A stretch of DNA of 64,000 nt from Terfezia claveryi (taxonomy: Eukaryota > Ascomycota > Pezizomycetes > Pezizales > Pezizaceae), in the NCBI GenBank assembly GCA_015179025.1, contig WHUX01000202.1, positions 29,737-93,736 of the forward strand, in the 5' to 3' direction. The notes below the pieces were generated by a model. The model did no database searches. It saw nothing but the letters and a program-made list of their open reading frames with translations, and had not been told where the DNA came from. The position numbers were made by a program, and so were the translations under genes. Numbering within the stretch: position 1 is the first letter of the stretch; every line of letters begins with the position of its first letter. Shown here one piece after another: positions 43,411-53,930 of this stretch.

Positions 43411-44610
43411 TTAGTCCGGCCTCAAAAAGCATAGAAGTATCAAACACGGAGGGCAGACGACTTTTTCTGTGCAACTACCGTACTCTTGTGGCGTGCCAGG
43501 GGCGTTGGAGAAGGGGAAGAAAAAGCAATAGAAGACACTTCCTAAATTCTTTTTTTTATCTAGCTCAGAATCCCAAATGACCTCCTCTATACCTCTAGCA
43601 TGTTTCGACATTTGGAACAGGCGGGAATACTAACGGCAATAATACCTGCTCTCATTTTTGTGATACATCAATCCGTATCGTACCTCAGAATGCATCGTCT
43701 CCGAGCGGAGTTTATGGCGGCGTCGGCGAGGATTGGAAATCGGGTCGGCCGAGTGTACGTAGGGCCGAGAGCCCCTACCCAGAATCAAGATTTAGGGGCT
43801 AAATTACATGATAATGAGCACCTCTTGACAGGAAATTTGTTCATTCACTATATAGTACATACCCGTACCCTGAATTTGTATGAAGTCTCGAGACTTCCTC
43901 TCCATGGACCCGAGCCAGCTCATACCCAGGGCCGGGGATGAAAAAGCCTCTTTCATGCGCCTCCAACTCTTAGTATCTCACCCCTGTTTGTAAGCCAAAT
44001 TTCCCTTCCACAAGGCTCATAGTCGACCCCTATGGAGGCTAATTGTGCATCTTGAATAGTATATTTTGAGGTCTCCTGGCCCTCCCCTGATTACCTATCT
44101 TCGGGGAAATTTACCACTTTACTTCTGTCCTCCCCTGAAGAATTGTCGCGGGGTAAGTAATATTTCCTTCCAGTCGCTAGAATCGAATCAGAATCGCATC
44201 ACCCGACCCCTGGACAAATTCAGCGGAGTTCTACTGGGACTGTGGATACCACAAACGGGAATACATACTCTAAAAAAACGGAGGATGGGTTACAGTGATT
44301 GGGAATACGACCAGCTGTCGTGGGCGAAGTCTGGAATGCAGCTTGCCCTACGTGTTTATCATGAGAATATTAGTTAAGGGGATACCAAGCCGTCACTGAA
44401 AAGACATGAAATAGGATTGCGTAGGACGGGAAAAGAATTAAGACCAGTAGAGATATGTTATTCTCACGTATAGGGTGATAAGAGTCAAGGGACATAAGTC
44501 AAATTTTCATCCCGTAAATTAGTTTTAATTCCCTCTCATTTCTCTTCAGCTGTGATCTCTTTAGTATAGTGAACTCATCTGTGTTTTCACGACTGTGCAA
44601 AAGAAAAAAG
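43411..44610. other. No confident gene
   Basis: A 113-codon plus frame (43600-43941) has a hydrophobic N-terminus but no known motif, and another lies at 44066-44377. Neither is supported. Confidence 0.35.
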
Positions 44611-44790
44611 GGTTCCCACCGCCCTGCCTAAGTCAGGTGGAGGTAGTCCCTTGCCAGTTGCCACCCTTATTTGGGTAGCGTGGTTAAATATTTACCCCAC
44701 GTCTAAGGTGGGAATCGAACCCTGGACTGTTGTCGAACCGCACCCTCCATGTGAACGGAACCCGGAAACCGGGACCCGTTACGCCATGGG
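44611..44790 (-). mobile_element. tRNA-like pol III repeat (SINE-type head)
   Basis: Minus strand: A box TGGCGTAACGG (44776-44786) and exact B box GGTTCGATTCC (44711-44721), about 55 nt between. It does not fold as a complete tRNA. Different from the SINE at 19272 and the one at 48773. Confidence 0.55.
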
Positions 44791-44854
44791 GGGTTGGTGC
44801 TTGGGAGTGAGAGGGAGGAGGTTATGAAGGGGATTACAGTCTACTGCCACCTAC

Positions 44855-44978
44855 TAGCCTGGTTGGCACAACCTCTCGTAGAGAGATCATTACACAAGCC
44901 GAAGAATCATCTGAACTCGTGGCAAGCAATTGGGTCTCATTTAGGTCTTACGAACATTTTTGGGTGCCAACCAGACTA
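44855..44978. mobile_element. hAT-like MITE remnant of TAGTCTGG family
   Basis: Left end TAGCCTGGTTGGCAC and right end GTGCCAACCAGACTA are inverted repeats 124 bp apart. The 8-bp flanks (CCACCTAC, ACAAAAAT) do not match, so it may be chimeric. Another end (TAGGCTGGTTGGCACA) follows at 44988. Confidence 0.5.
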
Positions 44979-45091
44979 ACAAAAATTTAGGCTGGTTGGC
45001 ACATTTTTGGGTGCTGAAAACACCGATCGAGACTAGAAAACACCGCAAGAGTGGGTTTGTCGATTTGGGCACCCAACGTCATGAAAAACTG

Positions 45092-45123
45092 TAGTCCGGT
45101 TGGCACAAACCTCTCGTAGAGAG
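45092..45123 (+). mobile_element. Possible micro-insertion of TAGTCTGG family, 32 bp
   Basis: Starts TAGTCCGGTTGGCACA and includes the self-complementary CTCTCGTAGAGAG. Flanks AAAAACTG and AGAAACCG match at 6 of 8 positions. Confidence 0.4.
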
Positions 45124-45169
45124 AGAAACCGAGCAAGAGAAACAGAATTCATAATAGATCAACAGGTGA

Positions 45170-45288
45170 GGGGGGCACCAGTCTCGGAAGCAGGTTGCCT
45201 ATGCAACCGACCGCAAAATAAACCTCTCCGCCTATCTATCGGCATCAGTGCGTCGAGAGGGGAATTACAGAGGGATTTGCCTGAGAAT
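45170..45288 (-). repeat. Repeat Z, partial copy
   Basis: AGTCTCGGAAGCAGGT and GCGTCGAGAGGGGAATTA match the Z copy at 49970-50070. Cut by repeat Y at 45289. Confidence 0.6.
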
Positions 45289-45737
45289 GGAGGATGCAAC
45301 GGTGGACTCTTAGTGCAGTGGAGAAGGGTGAGTGTGAGAATGTGCGAGTGTGAGAACGTGCCAGTGTGAGAACAGCGTATGGGATGTTCGGTCAAGAGTA
45401 GACGGTCTTATTGAGTCTGTCTAGAGAAGCATATCAAATACATGAGTGCCCTGAGAGGTCGCATATGTAGATACGAGATCAGGGTAAGAACAATCCAAGC
45501 TGAACAGCCTAGTAAAAGCAATACCGTGAGTATGCGCAAGCATTAGTTATGCCTGATGCGTAAGCATTTAATTTGAAACAACGGATATTGGTTAGACTAG
45601 TAAGTGAAGACAGTGAATACATGTGAAGAAATAACCCGGAGTTCCCTTTAGCAGCGTAGCAAGTCCTTGCAATAGGTAACAGCAATACATAGTGGAGAGA
45701 CTTGACTGTATGCGTAAGGAGATCGTTATTTTCAACA
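45289..45737 (-). mobile_element. Repeat Y (LTR-like), minus copy
   Basis: Sense start TGTTGAAAATAACGATCTC at 45737, same order of modules as 17785-18249, ending at the same CATCCTCC position. Confidence 0.6.
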
Positions 45738-45899
45738 CATCGTTCGGCGACAGAGACGACACGAGCTCCTTTCCTGTAATCCTCGAGGAAATCATGGAGC
45801 CGGCTTCCAAGAACTCGAAACACATGGGCTATTGAGCTGCGTAAATAGAGTCAGTATTGGATGAGGTATGGAGAGACTGCTTTACGTATGGCACAAGAA

Positions 45900-46555
45900 G
45901 GCAGGGTGAGGTGGCCAGCATGGTTCATAGCACTGATCGAAAAGGCAGACAGGAGGCTACCTTAACTAGAGCTATTGAACCAGGTCAAGTTGATCAAATT
46001 GATAGGTGCCATGAGCCTGATGGAATATATAAATGGATCTGTCATATAAAAGACCATTATAGTAAGTAGTATTAGAAGAGCCAAAAGTAGGTTAAACTCA
46101 TTAATACAATTTATATGATGCTGATATTATTGGTCCGGGTCTGCTGCATCTCCAATGAAATTGTGGATTCAGATTTACAGCCCGCCCGAAATTTTGGAGT
46201 CGTGGAGAATTCAAGGGTGCAGTTGAGCATTAATTATGACCTTGAAGTTTTGAAATTGGAATACCTCGCATACCTCAAGTTCAAAGGCACAGTTAAGCAA
46301 GCCAATGGAGTTGTACAGTCCGGCGTAGCTAAATGGAACTTAAATCGTGCCAATCCGACTTGGGATACTCCGTAAAGCCCTTCCGAATATTGCATTAGGT
46401 CAATCTAATAAGATACTCAAAACTCCCTACGAGATTATCTTTGGCCAACTCCATCTACAAGAAGCAAAACTTCCATTTGAGGAGTGGGAAACTGCGGAAC
46501 TTCAGCGAGAGGAGGATCCTACCAAAACACACCTAGCGGTGAAGATCTGAATGAT
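45900..46555 (+). pseudogene. Retroelement integrase fragment, broken
   Basis: Three frames each give part of an integrase core: QIDRCHEPDGIYKWICHIKD followed by HYSK (the usual QIDLxDM...PDG.YKWI..xxDHxSK block), then an ANGVVQSGVAKW stretch like the QTDGxxER region, then NPTWDTP and ILKTPYEIIFGQLHL, the conserved end of the core. At least two frameshifts and missing catalytic residues make it dead. Closest in pattern to Ty3-type or Ginger/KRBA2-like integrases. Confidence 0.6.
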
Positions 46556-46875
46556 TAACGGAATGGAGAAGAGGATGCTGAGTTTATTGCCACCTTTAAT
46601 CCCTCGGTTTCAGACCAAATTGAAGCTGGCTCTAAAGTTAGAAAACAGGTAGATGCTGGTTTACAGCATTGTAGACAGGTGGTTCCAGATCGAATGGAAC
46701 ATTATAATTGGCAACGAAGTTGCCAATTTCAATTGGTACGAAGTTATTTATTTTCTTATAATATACTGTACTTCTTGCACGCTAGCACACTTGGCGCTTT
46801 TAGCGGGCAGCCACGTGATGACAGCCACGTGACATGACACAGGTGTATGTGTCAGCAGACCGTTGTAGACCCCGC

Positions 46876-46946
46876 CTGCGCACCGCATACCAACTGCCAC
46901 AACCCGCACCGCATACCAACTGCCACAACTCGCACCGCATACCAAC
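46876..46946 (+). repeat. 24-bp tandem repeat, 3 units
   Basis: CGCACCGCATACCAACTGCC repeated three times with short linkers, just upstream of the small zinc-binding protein. Confidence 0.75.
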
Positions 46947-46960
46947 CACGAGACCCCGTT

Positions 46961-47149
46961 ATGGCGCATCAAATAAACCCTGTTTCGTGCTCAAGGTGTA
47001 GAAAACCGTTCGATCCATCAGAATGGACATTCACGCAAACCGGTGATAGGTGGAGGACCTGTGATCGGTGCAGGTCTGGGAGACGGATTGTGAAGTTGAC
47101 CGCAAGTTTTCCAAGTAGCCCATTCGATAAATATATGGCATTGATTTAA
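46961..47149 (+). CDS. Small CxxC...CxxC protein, 62 aa
   Basis: Start chosen at MAHQINPVSC because the upstream in-frame part is a translation of the 24-bp repeat. CSRCRKPFDP and TCDRCRSGRR provide two CxxC knuckles about 20 residues apart with a conserved-looking Phe-Asp-Pro, the layout of a small zinc ribbon. Basic C-terminus. Probably nucleic acid or protein binding, but the function is unknown. Could be a remnant of a larger gene. Confidence 0.5.
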   Translation: MAHQINPVSCSRCRKPFDPSEWTFTQTGDRWRTCDRCRSGRRIVKLTASFPSSPFDKYMALI

Positions 47150-47324
47150 CTATGTCCATGTCTATAGAGTAAACGGCGGGGATTTGCCGTGTCATAGCGC
47201 ATCACCCTCCCACCCCTGCGTCCTCGCATACAAATTGATTTGGGGTGATTTGCGTATTCGGCCCACACCAATTCTCCATGTGTTACACCAATCACCCGCA
47301 TCCAAGCGCAGTTGTAAATTCCTG

Positions 47325-47470
47325 TCACCCCATTGTTCACCCCAATTACCGCTTTGCCCAAACCATTGTTCATCCCAATCACCCCAATGTTCACCCCAAT
47401 TACCACTTTGCCCAAACCATTGTTCATCCCCATCACCCCATTGTTCACCCCAATCACCCGCATATCACCC
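47325..47470 (+). repeat. Tandem repeat, ~65-bp units
   Basis: CCAATTACC(G/A)CTTTGCCCAAACC and TTCACCCCAAT occur at least twice. All frames here are repeat translations. Confidence 0.6.
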
Positions 47471-47587
47471 CAATTACACACATACTAGCGCTCCACACAT
47501 GCTCCCTTATTCTGCCTTATTACCCACATCTACGGGCTTTGCACACCCATTCTTCTTGCTAATTAGCCACATCCACCCGCATTGTAC

Positions 47588-48635
47588 CGGCAATCGAATA
47601 TCCCGGCTGACATATAGGGCAAGCGAATATCCAGGCTGATATCCAGCGCGAGCGAATATTCAGGTTGGCATATGGAGCGAGCGAATATCCAGGCTGATAT
47701 CCATGGCGAGCGAATATCCAGCGAGATATAGGGGGAATATCCAGGCTCACCGGAGGCGGTTATCCAGGCTGATATCTAGAGCGAGCAAATATCCAAGCTG
47801 ACATATAGGGCAAGCGAATATCCAGGCTGACATATAGGGCAAGCGAATATCCAGGCTGACATATTAGGCGAGCGAATATTCAGGCTGACATATAGAGCGA
47901 GCAAATATCCAGGCTGATATCTAGGTCGAGCAAATATATAGGCTGATATCCAGGGCGAGCGAATATCCAGGCTGACATGTAGAGCGAGCGAATATCCAGG
48001 TTAACATATAGAGCGAGCGAATATCCAGGCTAACATGTAGAGCGAGCGAATATCCAGGCTAACATATAGAGCGAGCGAATATTCAGGCTGGCATATGGAG
48101 CGAGCGAATATCCAGGCTAATATCTAGGGCGAGCGAATATGCAGGCTGATATTCAGGGCGAGCTAATATCCAGGCTGATATCCAGGGCGAGCGAATATCT
48201 AGGCTGGCATATAGAGCGAGCAAATATCCAGGCTGGCATATAGAGCGAGCAAATATCCAGGCTGATATAGGGGGAATATGCAGGCTCACCGGAGGGGGTT
48301 ATCCAGGCTAATATCTAGGGCCAGCAAATATCCAGGCTGATATCTGGGGCGAGCAAATATCCAGGCTGATATATGGGGCGAGCAAATATCCAGGCTGATA
48401 TATGGGGCGAGCGAATATCCAGGCAGGCATATTGAGCGAGCGAATATCCAGGCTAACATATAGAGCAAGCGAATATTCAGGCTGACATGTAGAGCGAGTG
48501 AATATCCAGGCCGATATATAGAGCGAACGAATATCCAGGCTGGCATGTAGAACGAGCAAATATCCAAGCTGGCATATAGGGCGAGCAAATATCTAGGCTG
48601 GCATATAGAGCGAGCAAATATCCATGCTACTGTAT
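47588..48635. repeat. 29-bp minisatellite, ~36 units, with higher-order structure
   Basis: Core unit GCGAGCGAATATCCAGGCTG followed by ACATATAGA or ATATCTAGG. A distinctive junction (GGGGGAATAT...GGCTCACCGGAGG) occurs at about 47730 and again at about 48270, implying a higher-order period near 540 bp. No unique spacers, so not a CRISPR array; minus-strand frames are repeat translations. Confidence 0.9.
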
Positions 48636-48772
48636 GTTTCCTGTCGCTGTATGTTTCCTGTCTCTATGCGCTGTATGTTTCCTATCTCTATGCGCCTGTC
48701 TCTACAATTGAATTGGCAAGTGGAAAAAGTAACGAGTTTTAGCAGAATATAGCACTATAGTGTTTGAAACTG

Positions 48773-48870
48773 ACAGTAGGCATAGCGCAGTGGTAAGTTC
48801 TTTACTTTACGGTTTATGTTTATTTATTGAGGGCCCGAGTTCGATTCCCAGTGGAGGGAGGCAAGAAGTT
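48773..48870 (+). mobile_element. tRNA-like sequence (SINE head)
   Basis: A box TAGCGCAGTGG and B box AGTTCGATTCC with normal spacing, but no full acceptor or anticodon stem. Probably the head of a tRNA-derived SINE. Confidence 0.5.
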
Positions 48871-49639
48871 AATTGCCTTAATATCACTGTCGGCGGAGTC
48901 TACAACGAGGGCGACCTAAGAAGTAGTGTGATGGCGCTCGGAGTATAGTGAACTGGGGTAACTCGTTTTGCCTTTTGACATAAGTGTCTTTCTTAGCGAC
49001 CGCTCCAGGGATCGAGACTCCTTTTTTTCTATAACCTTTAATACGACTATGATCTTTGCCCGAGTAGTGATCGTTGCCAAATCAGGGTGACCACATCGTC
49101 GTCAACCTCAGTTACCTTGTAAACGTAATACAGTCCATTTTTTTTTCTGTAAGTGATATGATTAGTATAGGAATTCCAAGAGAAGACCGGGCCAATATCA
49201 AGGATAAAATTATACGCAAGATTTATTGCAAAGGCACAGCCTGAATACGCCCAATTATTAACTAAGTAGAGTGTTTATCCAACCAAAGATCTCCAGCCAG
49301 CAAACGACCCCGGGGCTCGGAAAACGAAATTGCGGACACAATGCAGGTACCCGCCTCATGTACTTGGAGAAAGTCCCTTCCAAAAATTACTTGAGATACT
49401 CAATTTATTGTCATTCCAAAGTGTTAGCAGATTATGACTGCGATGATAGCCCAATTCTTCTGGAGGATGACCGATCAATAACCAGGCCAGCTTCTATCCC
49501 TGCATCAGGATCACTAGTGGTCTAGTTGAATGTATTTAATTTAATGTAGCTCTATCTAATTGAGTATATTTTTATTAATTCAAATGCGTTATGTCCAAAG
49601 TGCAGTAATTAAAAATTGCCCGCGAGCGACCAGAACATT
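48871..49639. other. No supported gene
   Basis: An 84-codon frame at 49271-49525 has no support. Possibly SINE body near the left edge. Confidence 0.35.
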
Positions 49640-49915
49640 TGCAGAAAAACCTACTTACTACGTCTGAGAAGCAAACTACCAGTTCGCCAGGAGCAAGTCC
49701 TTTCGGAGAGCTAATGCGACTTCGTAGAAGCACAGCTACATTGGGGACAGGATCCTGTCTATTTTTAATAAGAAATAAAAATGAAAAAAATTGGGGGCTC
49801 CTGTCGTCAACCTCCATTTCTTGAACGAGGTGTTTATGCCAGGAGTCGAACCTGCGACCAATACCCGCAATAGCTGTGAACTGATGGAGATCAATCCAGC
49901 TGCACCAAGGAGACA
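49640..49915 (-). mobile_element. tRNA-derived SINE, copy 2
   Basis: B box at 49842-49852 and A box complement at 49896-49907, same body as 19272-19490 but with an A/T-rich insertion of about 50 bp (around 49750-49800). The minus frame at 49575-49970 is a translation of this repeat. Confidence 0.75.
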
Positions 49916-50310
49916 TGGCCCGGTTATATGGCAAGTGGGGTAAGGGGCTTATCAACGGGTGAGCAGGCAACTAGTCTCGGAAGCAGGTGGGCCAATGCAA
50001 CGAACCGTAAAACAAACTTTCCGCCCTATCTATCCTCCCCATGAGTGCGTCGAGAAGGGAATTATAGAGGGATACGGCAGAGCATGGATCATCGTTTGTG
50101 TGCGTATAAATGGTTTCTGCAGCATTGGATTGAGGCTAGCCATCTCCACGAAGCTCTGAGCCGAGGTATTGAACACCCAAAGGCCCCCTCCGTTATCGCT
50201 TTGAAGTCACCTACATAGTACATACTTGTCAGCTTTTGTATACCTTCAATAACCAACATAGTATCCGAGCGCGACTCTGGGGGATATACAACAAAATTCC
50301 ATTTGCATAT
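49640..50310 (-). repeat. Repeat Z, copy 2
   Basis: Minus-strand equivalent of 18880-19490 over nearly its whole length, including the SINE part. Confidence 0.65.
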
Positions 50311-51571
50311 CACTCAATAAGCTGTCATCGGAATCGGACCATAGGGAACTAAATTGACGAACGTTTTAACATTTTAACAAGCCCCACGTCAAGGCGCGAA
50401 TAGTGGGCGTGGCGGGGTGTATCGAGCAATATGTCTGGGATGATATGAAGCGGTTGTGGTATTGACAGCGTAACCATAGTGAATGAGGCACGAGGAACAA
50501 ACACCCAGATATAGTGTCTATCTACAGGCTACAGCCTGTAAGTGAAAATCAAGGGATTCAAGTGATGGGTGAAGATTGCAGAATGAACAGAGGCAGCATA
50601 CATTTCATCGCAGTATAACAGCACAATGGTTATTGCCAGGATCCGTATACATAATACCATCATAGGGGTAACTTCAACTGCCACGCAGCAAACAAAAGGC
50701 AACGCCACTGTACCAGCCTCGGATCACTGCATGGTAAGGGCGGAGGTTACAAGGGAATGTGACCGACTGGGATGCAGTAGACGAATATGTTAGAGGTGCC
50801 AACCAGACTACGTCCTCCCGGGGATGCGATAACCAAATGTAGTAATTTAGTGAAGGTACACGGAAGTGAAAAATGAGTTTAAAAAAAAAAAATGGAGTAT
50901 AAAGTGCATCAGCGCATACAGATATGAATTGTACTCAATATTGAATTATCACTATGCTTCCTTATCACTACCAGCGGACATGGATGGTTACTTAGTAATG
51001 AAACATTACCAGGTCCTCCAAGTCTTCTTCCAAGTCTGCTTCCAAGTCCGATTCCAAGTCCAATTGCGACGTATCTTGGTCAATACGATTGTGGTTCAAG
51101 CGATGAGATCGATTTTAGGGGCTGCTACAATGCAAATCAGATTTAACACAGCTACATTATCGGGTTTGATATTTCCCCTTGCACTTGTAGGAATTCTGTA
51201 ATAAATGTAAGTCTAAGTTGAAAAATAATAGAGAATGCGGAAGACATACTTCAGGATATAAACTGATTGCAGTACGGGGAGCAGCTTCACGAAGTGTAAT
51301 ATATTGCCCAGGCCATGCACACTCAGAAGTACAAATATTAAATCCTTTTAGGATTCGAATATTAGGTGCATCTAATGATTCCGGAGTGCGTAGTAGCTCA
51401 CGAGTTGGATAGTGTCGATCCAATAAGCCATACGTAGTTAATGAAGCAATTTTTTTTTTTTTTTGTAGTCTACGTCTGTGGAGCCTTACTAGGCTATGAG
51501 ACGGTCCCGTTCCCTCATCCTAAAAGACTCAGTACGCCCACAGAACAAAGGACCAACTACCGACTCTGTTA
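50311..51571. other. No supported gene
   Basis: Contains a lone reverse TAGTCTGG terminus (GTGCCAACCAGACTA) near 50796-50810 and short unsupported frames. Confidence 0.35.
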
Positions 51572-52343
51572 CAGATGAACCTCATTACAAGCATACCTAA
51601 TACAAGCATATATTCGTTACAAGCATACCTCAAGTGTTCCCCATAGTAAATAAGCATATTTTCATTACAAGAATATTCTTATTTTTTTGGCTTAGTCACC
51701 ATACATATGCTTGTAATAAGAGTTGCGCGTTACTCAATTAGGTATGCTTGTTACTTAATTAGGTATGCTTATCGATAACAAATAAGCCCGCACAACAGAG
51801 CACGCACAACTCCATAGATTACAAGTCCCACACGCAAGCGAATACTTACAGATTACCGAGTGTATCTCTAAACCTAAAGTCCACATGGCGACATATCAAA
51901 CGCTGGTTTGAATCACACCTCCTCCATCTACACCTTGTGCAGCCCTAGCCCACATCGAAAGATTGCTCCTCTTCTCACTTCAAACTGAACCTACAGGCAA
52001 TAGTACTGAGCTATAACATGCCTCCACCATGAGAAAAGCGCATTGAGCTTCTGAATCTTCAACACAGGCGTCACCATGCTCAGCGCAGGATTACTGATTT
52101 CCTGGGTCGTTCCGCATCCGGAACCTCCATCCTCTTCCTGATCTCTCCTATTATTTCTATGTATCTAGTACCCATAGTCTTATTTCGCATGTTTTCTAGT
52201 ACTCATAGTCATTTTCTGTACCTCTTCTTAAGCCCGCGCTACCTTCTTTCCATATGTAATTATTTTCCCTTAATATAAGAATATATTCGTTACAAGCATA
52301 CCTCACCTGGCCCCGGCGATATGCTTGTAATGAGGTTCATCTG
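51572..52343. mobile_element. Non-autonomous TIR element, 772 bp, TA flanks
   Basis: Terminal inverted repeats start CAGATGAACCTCATTACAAG and are perfect for about 24 bp. TA flanks both sides (51570-51571, 52344-52345), as in Tc1/mariner or pogo-type elements. The motif ACAAGCATA is repeated several times near both ends. No transposase inside. Confidence 0.7.
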
Positions 52344-52589
52344 TAATAAAGCATGGCGGTTAGGATGAGGCTTTCGTACCACAAGACAATAGAGTCGTTG
52401 GTCATCAGTGCCATGTCTATCTTGTCGAAGGATATATACACTAACAATATCTCCAATCGCAAAAACCTCAATCTGATGTTTGATTTATACCGCTTTACCA
52501 TATTTTGGCGAGCTTTAGTAGTATTTTTTTGTTGAACATGTCGCAGTAGTTAGGTCTTTGGAGCTCGGTTGGTCTTTGCGGTTCAATCT

Positions 52590-53476
52590 TTTTTTTTATT
52601 TTTTTTTATTTTTTAAAAATTGTTACTCCTATGCGGCCCCGTTAGGGCGGCTATGAGAAGCCACCCAAAAGCCCGGGTGAGTTCAAGGTAAAGGCAAGTT
52701 AATCTGCCAGAACCACGCAAAATAAATACAAATATTGAAGGAATATGGGCCCCCATACTGTCATTAACGGACGAGCCGATGACCCATGGGCCTGACGGAG
52801 CCCCCCCTTCTGTAAAGAGGAACTGTGAAAAACCTAAAATAAAAGAACTGAGAAGGAAAGTGAAAATGGACTCGGGAACTAGTAGGGGAAATGAACTTAA
52901 GGAGTAAAGGAGACTCGTGAAAATTGATAACTGGTAGGAAGAATAGTGAATGAACTAATATGTACAGACCCAAAGTAAACTATACTAGGTCAGCTGGTGA
53001 ATAAGAACTTGAAAAAGGCTTCCGTAGCCTCATATACCTCCTCTCCCTCCTTTCTCCATTCCGGCTTGTCGAGATCTTCCCAACGGCATTTTTCTCCTAG
53101 TAGGTCTCTCCGGGGGCAGTCAAAGCGTGGGCAATTGAAAACGATGTGTGCTCCTGTCACCGATGGATGACCGCAAACGCACTCTGCTGAATCTGTTTTG
53201 CTATGTGATAGAGCCAGCTTTTCTGGGGACCTCTGTTTGTACGTAGCCAGGTGTAGGCTGATAGGGCGTGCCGGTCCCACTCCACTCTCCTGACTCCGTA
53301 ACCTTCCTTCGTTCTCGCCACCTTCCGTACCGCCTTGGACACCGCCCGTAGCCCCCCTACTGTTGCTATGCGAGTTTTTCCTGAGAAGGTACCAAGGTGG
53401 GACTGGAAATTGGCCGTCCGATCCGCCTTCTCGTTTCCGTCGATACCTAGATGACCTCTAATCTTGCGGTGCAATC
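52590..53476 (-). pseudogene. LINE 3' part: ORF2 RNase H and C-terminus, UTR, poly-A
   Basis: From the right: RNase H end (KIRGHLGIDGNEKADRTANF), a linker with HALSAYTWLRTNRG and SWLYHIAK, then after one frameshift near 53190 TDSAECVCGHPSVTGAHIVF with the CCHC-type tail and EVYEATEAFFKFLFTS at the stop (about 52990). A 370-bp 3' UTR follows, then the CTCCTATGCGGCCCCGTTAG signature and a mixed A tail (T-rich on plus). RT and endonuclease are absent through 5' truncation. This is the best copy for defining the 3' UTR of the family. Confidence 0.8.
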
Positions 53477-53719
53477 GGTCTTGATGGAAAGGTGAAAGAA
53501 AAAAAAAGATAAGCGATTCGGTCAGTCTTCACTGTTTCTTCACTGCTCGGGTGGTCTTTACAGACTGGTAGAGCAGGTGAAGCTTCTCGATCTGACTCTT
53601 CATTTTTATCAGAAGAATTTAATAATCGAGAAGACTTAGAAGCTGGATCTGAGGCAGTTCGAACTTGGCGAATAGAATAGTGGGTTTGGGGTTCAGAATC
53701 TGCAGATGATTGAGTAGAA

Positions 53720-53930
53720 TTTTTATTTTTTTTTATTTTTTAATACTTGATACTCCTATGCAGCCCCGTTAGGGTAGCCTCGTACCCAGGTTAATATATT
53801 CAAATTTGTAGCGTTCGTGACGTCGCAAATCCCAAGAGACAACAGACTGGTTACTACGAGGCTACCGTTAGGGGGGCTATGAGGAGCCACGCGGAAACCC
53901 GGTGGATTCAAGGGAGAGGCAAGTTACTAT
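53720..53930 (-). mobile_element. LINE 3' tail carrying a 94-bp insertion
   Basis: T-rich tract, CTCCTATGCAGCCCCGTTAG, an insertion at 53773-53866, then the continuing LINE UTR (GGGGGGCTATGAGGAGCCAC, GGATTCAAGGGAGAGGCAAG). Confidence 0.7.
53773..53866. mobile_element. 94-bp miniature TIR element with 5-bp TSD
   Basis: Perfect 12-bp terminal inverted repeats GGTAGCCTCGTA / TACGAGGCTACC. Flanked by GTTAG at 53768-53772 and 53867-53871. Removing it restores the LINE tail sequence seen in the other copies. Confidence 0.82.

Noticed and set aside
44847..44986. Complete hAT MITE between 44855 and 44978
   Set aside because: The ends are inverted repeats, but the 8-bp flanks differ, so I list it only as a remnant.
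47588..48635. CRISPR-like array of ~29-bp repeats
   Set aside because: There are no unique spacers, units are directly adjacent and the context is eukaryotic; it is a minisatellite.
49575..49970. 131-codon minus-strand frame
   Set aside because: It reads straight through the SINE head and body; the same peptide pattern appears at the other SINE copy.
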